Source: Monosporascus cannonballus (taxonomy: Eukaryota > Ascomycota > Sordariomycetes > Xylariales). Taken from it: 64,000 bases of DNA. This document shows, piece after piece, positions 37,705 to 49,024 of the stretch. Below the pieces are notes generated by a model that searched no databases, was not told the DNA's origin, and saw only the letters and a list, made by a program, of their open reading frames with translations. Where the stretch lies: NCBI GenBank assembly GCA_004154925.1, contig QJNS01000188.1, positions 94,474 through 158,473 on the forward strand, given 5' to 3'. Both the position numbers and the translations under genes were made by a program. Every line of letters begins with the position of its first letter. Position 1 is the stretch's first letter.

Positions 37705-38240
37705 ATGTCGTCTAGTATATCTAAACGTCGTTTTCGCAAATCCGAACAGCGATTTACTTTAGCTAATTTAATTGAACTCGAAGGTTTTAACGCGATACCT
37801 TATTTTTTCTGCTTTGCTCGGCAGTTTATTTGCCAAATAATAAATAAGGTTTCTTATTATAAAAAATGTGTTCGTCAAAGTTGCTTATATGACAAAATAA
37901 AAATCTCCATTTCTATAATTAACTGTCATATTGCAAAGTTAAAAAAATTAAAAAAAGGAAAAATTAATAATCGAAAAATCTTTATCTAAAACTTTTGCGC
38001 ATTTTTTTCGTATACGTCGTTAGCGCTAGCATTATTAATCCCAGGATGCGAAACTTATTAATCGTGCTCTTTAATCTCTAGACGATTTTAACGATTTTAC
38101 GCAATTGGAATTAGAATTTATAATCGAAATATAGGTTTTAAATAAGATAAACGTTATTAATTAGAATACGATAAATTAAGGATTTCCTTTTTTAGATTTT
38201 ATGGATTAAAATACTATTATATCGAGTGGTTCCGCCGTTA
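37705..38240 (+). pseudogene. B antisense auxiliary ORF with cysteine-cluster motif
   Basis: On the + strand, antisense to B's pol and 77 bp from the 3' LTR, a frame starts M-S-S-S-I-S-K-R-R-F-R-K and stays open to 37989. It contains L-x-E-G-F-N-A-I-P-Y-F-F-C-F-A-R-x-F-I-C, then K-C-V-R-x-S-C-L-Y-D. This spacing of C/Y residues resembles the small Cys-rich motif (C-x2-C...C-x2-C-V-x4-C-D) of hypothetical proteins found beside fungal LTR elements, as I recall them. Two cysteines would have become tyrosine by G-to-A. After a stop, similarity to a Ser/Thr-rich tail continues to about 38,240 through frame changes. Element A has the same frame at 4.75-5.1 kb. Function unknown. Confidence 0.5.
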
Positions 38241-40259
38241 CTGATAAAAGTTTTTCAACAGACGCTAGGCGCTAATAAGATTTTTGGCGCATTCCTAAAT
38301 GTTCTCGGAATCCGGGTGCTTTTTCCATTTGATCAGATACTAAATAAGTCCGTTTTATTTTCGTATATCGAAAATTTTCTCTACTTCGTATACTTATTTG
38401 TTTTTTTATTTCCATATCGTTTTATACCGTATATACCTTAATCATATCTGCTGTTAATTCGAATAAAGAAATATAAAAAAATCAAATAAAATTTAACTTT
38501 TGGTAAAAATTTTAATTAATAATTGATTTTTGAGATTTTCTTAATAATTTTATATGGACCGATATATTTAAAATCGAATCTTTTGTTAGGTCATTTTATT
38601 TGGATATTTTTTGTAACGGAAAAAATTATTTCCCCTTTTTCGAAAATTAATTGTTTTAACTTTTTTTAATTATAATATTTACTTATTTAATTTCGTACGA
38701 ATTCTAATTCCGTTTTTATTTCTTGATATAATTATCGTAATTATTTTATCGTAAGGATTATTTTAATATTAATTAGACTGTCGTTACGTATATTTTTATA
38801 AACTTTTAAAATAAAATCGAAATTTACGTTTTCTAGTATTATTTTAATATTTTCGTAATAATTAGTATTATAAGCTAATTACGTAATTAATAATTTTTCA
38901 ACCCAATTATTTTATTCGTAATTAATATAATATCGTAAATAAATTTTTAAAATTCAATTTATTCGTTTTATCTATTTATTCGTTTAAAATCTAAATGCGT
39001 TAAATAATTTATAATTTAGGCCAATTTATGTTATTAGGCCTTACCAAAACTTTGATACGAATATTAATCTTTTATTTAAAATAATTTCTATAAGTAACCT
39101 GTATATATTAAAAATATTTCTAAAAAATATATATATTATTTATTCGGCATTTATATCCTTATAATATGGTAAAAAATAAGAAACTTTCGTAAATCGGTCG
39201 ACGATTACGAAAATACTATCGTAATATATTTTCGTAATTAGATTTTTTAACATAAGAAATTTAATAATAAAGTCGAATATAACTAAATATTATAATCGTT
39301 TTGCGACTGGTAATAGCTGTAATTTTTCGTATAGCTTATATTGTCAAATCTTTGCTCTGATATAAATATCGTATTACTATATAATTTTCTATATCGTTAA
39401 TTTCATTTTAAAAAAGAAATATATACATTTAAACGGTTTTAAGGTTTTGTAAGTATCTAAATATTCGTATAGCTAATATTTGTATATGTTTCGTATTAAA
39501 TCCTTCTGATATTTTTCTAGAACTTATATCTTATTTATTCTTTAATTTTTTAAAAGATTATTATTATATTACTGGATTTTCTAATATATTTCGAAAAGTA
39601 CTGCTCGAATTATCGCAATCCGTCACAAATGTAAATATCTTTTTATAATAATATCGAAAATTATATAGCTAACTTTAACCAATTCTTTTTCGAAATTTGG
39701 TCGCCTATTTAAAACGTCCGCTCTGTTTTTTAAGCCTTTTTTGTAGATAATAACAAAGTCAAAATTCGCCAATTTTTTTACATATCTTAATTATCGTTCT
39801 ATAAACTCCCTAATCGTAATAAATCGGATAAGATTTTAATAATTCGTATAAACTTTAATCTAGTACAAATTTCCCTTTAAAAAATACCTAAACTCTCGAA
39901 ACACTATAATAATGGCCATAAATTCCTTATTTAGAATGCCGTAATTAAACTCGGCTTTTTTTAACTTATACGAAAAAAATACAATAAGATATAATTTATT
40001 TTAATTATTTCGCTATCCAATTATTACGTTTAACGCGTAATCCAAAATATCGGTTTTTAACTTAACAAAACGGTTTGGATCGTATATAATTAATATTAAC
40101 TTATTGGTAATCGCATCCTTAATATTTTAAAATGTTTTTTTCGTATTTAATATCTATTTAAATTCATTTTTTTGTAAAATTCGTTAAAGATATAATTATT
40201 TTATTAAAGTTTTGAATTAACTTCTTATAATAATTAACAAATCCAAAAATATTTATATT

Positions 40260-40900
40260 TCTTTAATTATTGATAACATTTATTATTTTATAATTACAGC
40301 GATTTTCTTAAGGTTTATTTTGATATATCCTAAGATAATAATATATTCTAAATATTCCATTTCTTGCCTGTAAAATTAACTTTTTTCTGCGCTAATAAGT
40401 AATTTTACGTCCTGTAAAACTTAAAGAACTTCATAAACGTATCTTACGTATATTTTTTCTGTTTTTAAGAAAATAAAAATATTATCAAGAAAATAAACGA
40501 CGAAAATATCGAAATACTTTCGCAATATATAATTTATTATCCGTTAGAAAGTTACTGGTATATTCGTAAATCTTATTAATAAAACCAAATACTTAAATAA
40601 TCCGTATTTCGTTTTAATGGTTATTTTTTATTTGTATTTTTTTAATTTTAATATAGTTATATTTATTTTTAAGATCGAAATTTATAAATTATTTAATTTC
40701 GTAAAATCGGTTTTTTATTTCTATAATTAAAACTAATAGTATTCGACTTTTAATAATAATATCGTTTAATTATCGATAATTAATTATAAATCGTAATTTT
40801 TCTTTTTTTTTTACGAAAAATATAAGGTATTTTATTAATAATTTTAAAGGTCGAATTTATTTTTTTATAACCGATTTTCCAGATATTTTTTGAAAATACG
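40260..40900 (-). pseudogene. B reverse transcriptase core, RIP-decayed
   Basis: The - strand gives a N-D-I-I-I-K-S-R-I segment, I-E-I-K-N-R-F-Y-E-I-K and F-D-L-K-N-K-Y in gypsy reverse-transcriptase order, matching A at 7.2-7.8 kb piece by piece. The polymerase Y-L-D-D box is not recoverable. RNase H and integrase would lie between here and 38.3 kb. The region is antisense to the auxiliary ORF. Confidence 0.65.
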
Positions 40901-41815
40901 TAATTCGTTATTGCTAAAGTTATAGATAAGGTAAAATTTCGTCGAAAATCATTTTTTAAAAATTATTTCATAATTTTATTCGTTATATTCTAATAATTTC
41001 GTATCGAACTTTTTTCTGAAAAATTGTTTATATTTATAATACTATAATGGTATATTAATTGGATTGTTTAATTTTTGAAGTTGTTATTATTATTTTAGAT
41101 CGTTATTTAATTATTTTAATTTTATTTTGATAACAATAACGATACATCGTATTTTTTTTATATTCGTTTTTTTTATGTTTAATCTTTTTAGATAATAAGG
41201 TTTTTATCGTATTTTTATGCTTATATTCGTTATTATTATCGATCGAATATTAAAGTTTTAATTTTTTGGTTTATTAATAAAAAGTAAAATAAATTTTATT
41301 TGGCTAGTTTTTCCGTTAATTAAAACTTCGTACTGGCGTATCTATGGTAATCTTAAGATTATATCGTAATTTCCGAATAAAACGATGTCGAAATTAACTA
41401 TTTGGTATCGTCCTTAAATAAAAATCTTAAAGTAATTAATTTTGCGTAGAATTTTCCTATTATCGTAAGCAAATTCTTAATTTTCGGCATTCGTTATTAT
41501 ATAGAGTTTTAACTTATATTTCCATAATAATTTAAGCTTATTAATTATATTTGGTGTAATATAATTTCCGCCCAAAATTCCGTAATTTATTATTGCGGTA
41601 TACTAATACATTCTAATTCGCATATTTAAGGTAATAAGGTTCTTAACGTTTTTTATTATCGCGTTTAAAGCTTTTTTCGAAAACTCTCTTTAATTGCTTT
41701 GGGTTTCGTTATTTTGCGGCTTTTTTACAGATAACCTTTTGCTTTAACTTTTGTTCGAATTTATTAAGTTTTATTTATATTTTTTGTTTAATGCGTTAAA
41801 TTGCCAGATTTATTG

Positions 41816-42246
41816 TGTTACGTTCAGAAGGGACTCCACTAGGCCCAAAGGAGGCCCAGGAAGTTGGAGACGCTCGGGATCTCCACCTTCCATCGGATAA
41901 ACCTCGGGTTTCTGTCAATTTCCAAAGATACCAGGAAATTCGTGAACGACAAATACCATGGTTTTTCGAAATCCTTAAAAACCATAAAAGATATAAAAAA
42001 TAAAAAGGATATATAAAGTTTGGATTTTTTATATAAATAATTACTTATTTAATTTTTCGCTTTTTAATTATTAATTTAAGCTTTTAGCTAAAAGTAATTA
42101 TTTTATTCTTTAATTAAAAAAGAAATACCTTAAAATCTTTTTAATAAATATATTAAATTATTTTTTGTCTTATTATTATTTATAAATTAAAATCTTTTTC
42201 AGATATTATTTATACCTCCAAATAGATATATAATAAATGTATTATA
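41816..42246 (+). repeat. 5' LTR of F
   Basis: This 431-bp LTR begins TGTTACGTTCAGAAGG and is little mutated over its first 190 bp, then AT-rich. It pairs with 48594-49024, of exactly equal length. The 62-codon frame at 41815-42003 is LTR sequence, not a gene. Confidence 0.9.
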
Positions 42247-42539
42247 TTTTAATAATTCCTTAATTAATAGTTAACGGATAATTTACCGCCTAATTCAGGT
42301 ATAAGCTTTTTTAAACTTAATATAAACAATAATATAAAACGACGTTTAAAAAATAAATAATATATATGATCCCCATTATTAATTTAAAAAACGTTATTAA
42401 TAAGATTTAATAATTTACCCTTTATTAAAAAAGTTTTTTAACTAATTAATAATATAACATTTCTTATTATTTAATTTTAAAAAGGCCCGTTATTTTCGTA
42501 ACTTAAATAATAACTTACTCCGGCCCTTAAAGATATTAT

Positions 42540-43730
42540 TAAAATCCAAGGAAAAAAGTTTAAAAAAAACGGCTAAGGAAAAGGTTAAAAAAGAGTATGG
42601 AGCCAAAAGCCAGAAAAAAAAACTTATTGCGAAAAAGAAATTAAGTACTTTAACAGCAAAAATCCGAATCCTAAAAAAAGAAAATACTTGGCTTACAAAA
42701 GGAAAAAAACCAATTTTTCCTTAGTTTAGCTCCCCCAAAGGGCAAAGCTAAAGGGCCGGTTACCGACCCTTTTTGCTGGACCTAAGGCGAACGCAAAAAA
42801 AAGCTTCGACCCTGCCACTGTTCGGCGTAATTCGGACACGGGAAGGAGCTATTCCACCTTTTAGTTATTATGGAATGCCAGACGTCAAGGGCTATAAGCT
42901 AATTCCCTTTAAGCTTTACGACGGTTTAAAGGATTTTAATGGATTTTTAGTTTAAATAAAATTTTATCTTAAGTTTTATGAAAATTTTTTGCCGGAAGAA
43001 TATCAAAAAATAATAGCTATTTCTTAATTATTAATCGGACAAATTCGTTAATAATTCAAATTTATTTTGACGGATTACCTTAAAAAATACTTAAAAAAAA
43101 TTTCGGACTTTATTAATTATATTTTTAGCGATTACGAAAATTTTTTTAAAAAAATATGCGTTTTATTTGATAATCCCGATAAGGAATAAAACGTTATTAA
43201 GTAATTTTATTTTTTTTCCCAGATTAAATTAATATCCAAATATATAATAAAGTTTAACCGCTTAACCGCTATTTCGAATTTATTAAAAAGTGCATTATTT
43301 TATTCTTATTATAATAACTTAAAACCTTAGGTTAAAAACAAATTATATATAAAATTTAAAATTGGATTTTTTACGGAATATACCGATAAAATTATTATTA
43401 CCGATAAATAAGTTTTCGACCGGTATTTCGAAAAAAAAAACCGGCAAACGAAATAATAATAAGGGTTCGAAAAGCCAGAACAAAAAAAATAAAGGTAAGC
43501 CTTAAAAGGAAACGAATTCCGTTTCGAAAGAGCTTAAGAAAAATAAGTCCAAAGTAAAATGTTTTAATTATAACAAAAAGGGGTATTTTAAAAGTAAATA
43601 TCGTTTTTCCGCCAAAAGGAATTCCAAAAAAAAAAGGAATTCCTTAACTTTAAAAAAACTAAAATAGCTAAATAAAAAACCGATAATAAGGTAAAAAAAG
43701 AAAAGAAAAAAGTTAATTCGATTTCCTTTT
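42540..43730 (+). pseudogene. F Gag with retrotransposon-gag domain and zinc knuckle
   Basis: A Lys/Glu-rich coiled segment (about 42.55-42.72 kb) is followed by the conserved gag core (42.84-43.15 kb: F-K-L-Y-D-G-L-K-D-F-N-G-F-L, then Y-L-K-F-Y...L-P-E-E-Y-Q-K-I). A knuckle lies at 43560-43601 that reads C-F-N-Y-N-K-K-G-Y-F-K-S-K-Y: only the first cysteine survives; the second and third cysteines and the histidine are all tyrosine, each explained by one RIP-type transition. The stretch 42773-42955 is open and nearly free of RIP. Gag would form the virus-like particle and bind element RNA. It is not functional here. Confidence 0.8.
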
Positions 43731-45179
43731 AATTAGAATTTATTATTACCATAACTATTTAAATCCAGAATAATAACTTAAAGTACGAGGATTATTTTAT
43801 TTATTAGGACTTTAAAGTTAAAGCTTATAAATATTATCCCGGATAAACGGTTTCCAAAATAATTATAAAACTAAGATATTAATATTATTTCAATTTTCAA
43901 AAATGTAAAATGCATATAAAAAACGGTTAATTTCGATTAAATATTAGTAATTACGGATAATTATCCCCAAAATTTTGCAAGTTTCCAAAATATACTATTT
44001 ATAAGAAAATATTATCGGTAAATCTTTACGACTTATTATATTTTATTACTTATTATTAAGATAATTATTTTCTTTATTTTAAAGCCAAAAAAAATAATAA
44101 TTTTTGGCCCGGATAAAATAATAAAATTTTTACCGAACTAAATAATAAGTACCGATATACTGAAATTTTCCGATAGCCAGAATACCTTATGTTTTATTAC
44201 TTATATTCCGAATTAAAACGGAATTAAAAGGCTATATCGCAAAAATACTTATGTTACTTTCTGATATTTTACATTTAATACGAGCTTCTAAATATGGGAA
44301 TACCTTTTTTGGAAATTTACCTTTTTGATCCCATAATTCGGGAAATACGGAACAAAAGGATAAACTAAGAAAAAAACCAGATTTTGAAGCCTTAATGCAA
44401 ATACGGCAAGAAAATATAATTCTAATACAAAAACAACCAATATACCAAATATGCTATTAAAAAAGTTTATAAATAAAAACTTATTTAAGTTAAAAATTAT
44501 TAAAAATCAAAAAATTATAAAAGTTTTTAAAAATAAAATATCGAAAAGCTTTAATCGATAAAACCTTATGCGAAATAACGAAAAAAACGTATAGCCAAAT
44601 TAAGATCTTTTTCTAATATAAAGGCAAAATGCTTAAGGCCATAATTAATTCCGGAACAAAAAATAATTTTATTTCCCCTGTAATAACGGAAAAATATCAA
44701 ATTCCTTAAAAATATAAGTTAAAGTCTTATAAATTGCGTACGGTAAACGGCAACTTATTCATTTACGAAAACGGACGAATTTTTCGAAAAACGGAAAAAT
44801 TCTTAATATAAATTTAAAGATACCAAAAATGCGTTTTATTAAATATCGCTAATATCTCCGGATACGATATTATTTTAAAAATACTTTGGCTTTATTTTAA
44901 CAATTTACGGATTAATTAAAAAAAGCAAATATTTTCCTAGGACGAAATGCTAAATAAAGATAATCGAGAAATTTATTATATTATTAAAAAAAATACGGAT
45001 TCCTAATTAGATCTTTACGGTACCTCCGGAATATTAAAGATTTAAAAAATTATTTAAGGACAAAAAAAATTACGAATTACCGCTATACGGTTAATGGGAT
45101 TACCGGATATTTATCAAAAAAAATATTATCCTAAGCTTTATAAAATTTATTACATAAATTTAAAAAAAGAATATATTTA

Positions 45180-46340
45180 ATTTTTTAATTTTCCTATTAA
45201 ATATCTAATCCTTATAATATTAAAAACTAAAGACAATTAATATAAGATTAATAAGGACGGAAATCTTATTTACCGAAAAATAATTAATTATAAATAATTA
45301 AATAATATTATAATTAAAAACGAATATCCTTTAACTTTTATAAATACCTTAAAGGAAAATGCCAGCAAAGCCAAATAATTTACGGTACTTGATTTTCGCG
45401 ATAATTATTATTATATTAAAATGGCCAAAAGAAAAAAATAAAAAACGGTATTTAAGATAATATATAGATTTTACGAATATAAAGTAATACTTATGGGACT
45501 TATTAACGTTTTTACCAGTTTCCAAAACTTAATAATAATTACCCTCCGATAATTCTTAACCAAATTCGTATTTGTTTATCTCGACGATATCCTTATTTAT
45601 TTCGAAACCTTAAAGGAACATAAAAAACATATTATTTAAATACTTAAAATTTTAAACAAAACCAATATTCAAATTAACTTTACCAAAAGCATATAATACA
45701 TCCAAAAATTAAATTTTTTAGGATTTATTTTTATATTAGGATAAATTCAAATTTAATATTTTAAATTAAAAGTAATTAAGGACTGGCCTATCCTTAATAA
45801 GGCAACCGTTATAAATATCCGATAAATCTTAAGATTTACGGATTACGTACGCGGCTTAATTAAGGGATATGGAGATATAATTAGGCTTTTAACGAAACTT
45901 ATTACTAAGGAATACGTTGGGAAAAAATTCGAAGTTTCAGAAAAAGCAAAAAAAACGTTCCGAGAATTAAAAAAAGCAATTACTAACGGACTTATCGTAA
46001 AGATACCAAATTTAGATAAAACGAAACGATTAAAAACAAATGCTTTAAAGTATACCTTAGGCATAATTTTAGAATAATAAGAAAATAACGGCAAATAATA
46101 CCTAATAGCATATTATTTTAAAATATTCCGAAATGCAAAATTTAAATACCAGATTTACGACAAAAAACTATTAACAATTATTAATACTTTTAAAAAATAA
46201 AAACTTTTCCTTAGCGGAACGAAAAAACCTTTTAATATTTACTTTAATTATAAAAATTTTACGCGATTTATGAAAACCCAAAAGCTAAATAAACAATATA
46301 AAAAATGGTAAATTTTTCTATCCAAATTTAATTTTAAAAT
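45180..46340 (+). pseudogene. F reverse transcriptase-RNase H
   Basis: The + strand shows T-V-L-D-F-R-D-N-Y-Y-Y-I-K (first catalytic D region), M-G-L-I-N-V-F-T-S-F-Q (G-L-T-N-A-P-x-x-F-Q type), an intact F-V-Y-L-D-D-I-L-I-Y at 45571-45600, L-N-F-L-G-F-I-F, and D-W-P-I-L-N-K-A-T-V. RNase H follows: A-L-K-Y-T-L-G at about 46.05 kb and Y-D-K-K-L-L-T-I-I at 46.15 kb. Single stops, mostly TAG/TAA for TGG or CAA, interrupt the frame. The 83-codon - strand frame at 45843-46094 is its shadow. The family copies element RNA to cDNA. Confidence 0.88.
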
Positions 46341-46649
46341 ATATTATATTAAAAAAAAGAAAAATATTTAAACGGATATTTTTAGTCGCAAAGGAAATTA
46401 TGATTCCAAAATTCTCAAAAAAAACATACAAATGTTATAATATAATAAGGATAAAATTATATATCTATGTAAAATAATAAAAAAACTAATTATCGAACTT
46501 TTAATATAGTTCCGGAATTTTTACGATACAAAAAAATTAAAAAAAATCCAGCAACTAAAAGGATAACCTAAAGATTAAGTATTATATTATAGCAAAATCT
46601 ATATTTCTAAAGATTAATAAAAATAATTCGTAAAAAGATTCCATAAAAA

Positions 46650-47400
46650 CTTATTACGTAAATACCAAAAAATCTTTAAAATTATTTAATAATTATAAAA
46701 AAATACGATTTCCCTAAGTTACGCCGTATAATCAAAATAATTATCAAAAATTATAACATTTACAATAAGGCTAAGGCAATACGCCATAAGCCCTATAAGC
46801 TATTACAATTTACCGATATTTTTAATAAAGCATAAAATATTATAATTTAAAATTTTATTATTAACTTATTTTTATTTAAAAACCTAATTACTGGAGTCAA
46901 ATACGACAGAATATAAATAATTATTAATAAATTTATCAAATATAAATACTTTTTACTTTTTAAAAGAAATATAACGGCAAAATAATTAGCTTACGCCTTT
47001 ATTAAATAATACCTTAATAAATATAGGATACCTAAAAAAATCGTTTTAAACCGAAATACATTATTTATTTTAAAATTTGGTACTAGTTTTTTTTAAATAA
47101 ATTAATACTAAATTTAAGTTTTTAATAACATATTATTTCTAAACGAATAATTAAACCGAAAAATTAAACCAAACCCTAAAATAATATTGACGAAATTACG
47201 TTAATTATTAACAGAATAATTAAGTAAAATTTTTATTATTAATATAAATCGTTTATAATATATTAATTAACGAAAATATAAACGTATTTCCTTATATAAT
47301 TATATACGGATATAATATAAAAATAAAATAACATAAATAACCGTTTAATAAGGTACCAAAAATTATTATAATTACTTTAAAAGCAAAAATATTAATTATA
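46650..47400 (+). pseudogene. F integrase
   Basis: After RNase H the + strand reads, with stops, a Y-K-K-I-R-F-P piece of the zinc-binding region, then F-K-x-K-Y-x-G-K-I-I-S-L-like pieces (K-E-x-x-T-A-E-Q-L type) and K-N-R-F-K-P-K-Y. Near 47.15-47.25 kb it reads the L-N-Q-T-L-type end of the core. These match the order of gypsy integrases. The catalytic D-D-E residues cannot all be placed. It would insert element cDNA into chromatin. Confidence 0.6.
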
Positions 47401-47569
47401 AAAATTAAAATAATCTAAGCCCGTTTTCAAAATAAATCATAATTTTTTTAACGATGGATAACTTAATATTATAATAAAAAAAGAATTAAGGGATTAATTT
47501 TAGCAAAAGAAAATAAAGTTTACCTATTACGCCAAAAACAAAACGTAATTTCGAATATCTTATAAATTA

Positions 47570-47930
47570 AAATAAAAAGATTTAGCGATAAGCTTAATTT
47601 TAAAAAGCTTAAACCGTTTAAAATTAACAAAATTATTTCCAAAATTAATTATAAATTGTTATTATTCAAAAATATAAAGATATATCTTATTTTCCATATT
47701 TTTTTACTTAAACTAATACCTAAAAACATCCCGTTAAAAATAAATTTAAAATTTGAAAAAGATTTTGACGAATACGAAATTAAATAAATACTAGATTTTA
47801 AAATAATTAAAAATAAAATCCAGTACTTAATTAAATAGGAAAAATATTTATATAAAGAAAATACATAGGAATTATTTAATTACTTAACGAATATAATAAA
47901 CCTGGTTAAGACGTTTTATCGTTAAAATTT
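47570..47930 (+). pseudogene. F integrase C-terminus with chromodomain
   Basis: The + strand encodes I-S-K-I-N-Y-K-L, F-H-I-F-L-L-K-L-I-P (from F-H-V-S-L-L type), then D-E-Y-E-I-K-x-I-L-D-F-K-I-I-K-N-K-I-Q-Y-L-I-K-x-E-K-Y and x-E-L-F-N-Y-L-T-N. This is the chromodomain pattern (E-Y-E-V-E-x-I-L-D-S-R, Y-L-V-K-W-x-G-Y, T-W-E-P-x-x-x-L), with both tryptophans converted to TAG stops and G to K. Chromodomains of this kind direct insertion toward histone-H3K9-methylated chromatin in the chromovirus clade. That is suggestive here, since F lies inside another element. Confidence 0.8.
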
Positions 47931-48593
47931 TAACCGACCGTTTCCAATACGGCTAAGGTTGCAAACGATAACGGTCCCTTATTTAAATTAACCCTTATGG
48001 CGTTTTAATCGAAAAAAATAAATACTTTTATTAACGTATTTAGCTTTAAAGCAAATTATATTTATTCCTTTTTTTTATGATCCTTTTCTGCATCCAGTTT
48101 TTTTCGTTTTTTAATTTATTTATGTTTTTAAACCCTTTTTAAATAAACGATACCCTTTTGGAATGTAATTATTTAAATTAACGATCCAACCGAATAATAC
48201 AATTAAATAATTTTTGGAACTATTAAACAGTTAAATGTTTTTTTCGGTTTATCCGGAATTTTTCGGCCCGGATGTTTTTAAGCAATAAAAGCGAAATATG
48301 GTTCCTATCGCAGGATTAAATATTGGCCGCCAAATAGTTCTAATAATTCTTTTAACTTTCCAACATTTTGCAAAAAAGCTTTTTTTTAAAATAACGCATA
48401 TACGGCATAATTTCGAAACCAAACTGAAAAATCGACTTAATTAGTTCGTAACAATTTTCAATGGAAAATTTGATGCGTTTTCGAAGTTTATCCGATATAG
48501 TTAAATACAATATTATAACGCAAAAAAGGAAAAAAAATTAAAAATTTACTTTTTTTATCTTTAAGGATAAAGATCCTGAAAGGAAAAAAATAA

Positions 48594-49024
48594 TATTACG
48601 TTTAAAAGAGACTCCATTAGACCCAAAGGAGGCCCAGGAAATTAAAAACGTTCGGGATCTCCACTTTCCATCGGATAAACCTCGGGTTTCTGTTAATCTC
48701 CAGAGATACCAGGAGATTCGTGGATAATAAACATTATGGTTTCTCGAGATCCCCAGAGACCATAAAAGATATAAAGGATAAAAAGGATATATAAGGTTTG
48801 GGTTTCCTATGTAAATAGCCATTTACTTAGTTTTTCGCTCTTTAGTTATTAATTTAAGCTTTTAGCCAAAGGCAATTATACCGTTCTTTAATTAAAAGAA
48901 AAATATTTTGAAATTTCCTTAACGAATATACTAAATCATTTTTCGCCTTATTGTTACCTGCAAATTAAGACCTTTTTCGGATATTGCTTATACCTCCAGG
49001 TGGATATATGACAGGTTCGTTACA
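48594..49024 (+). repeat. 3' LTR of F
   Basis: This 431-bp LTR starts TATTACG and ends TTCGTTACA, followed by TGTTA. A 94-codon - strand frame at 48538-48822 is LTR sequence. It is less AT-rich over its second half than the 5' LTR. Confidence 0.9.

Larger units (their letters stand above)
41816..49024 (+). mobile_element. Element F: Ty3/gypsy chromovirus nested in B
   Basis: F has 431-bp LTRs at 41816-42246 and 48594-49024. Flanking 5-mers TATTG and TGTTA differ only by two G/A changes, so the original duplication was probably TGTTG. The uninterrupted site is visible in element A near 8710 (TTTATTATT). Gag with a zinc knuckle, reverse transcriptase with Y-L-D-D, RNase H, integrase and a C-terminal chromodomain follow on the + strand. 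A polypurine tract (48578-48590) precedes the 3' LTR. Length is 7209 bp. F has many stops but its domains remain easy to read. Confidence 0.92.

Noticed and set aside
41815..42003. 62-codon frame with a good start
   Set aside because: It is the beginning of the F LTR, repeated at 48594; not a gene.
45843..46094. 83-codon - strand frame
   Set aside because: Shadow of F reverse transcriptase/RNase H, which reads on the + strand.
48538..48822. 94-codon - strand frame
   Set aside because: Antisense of the F 3' LTR.
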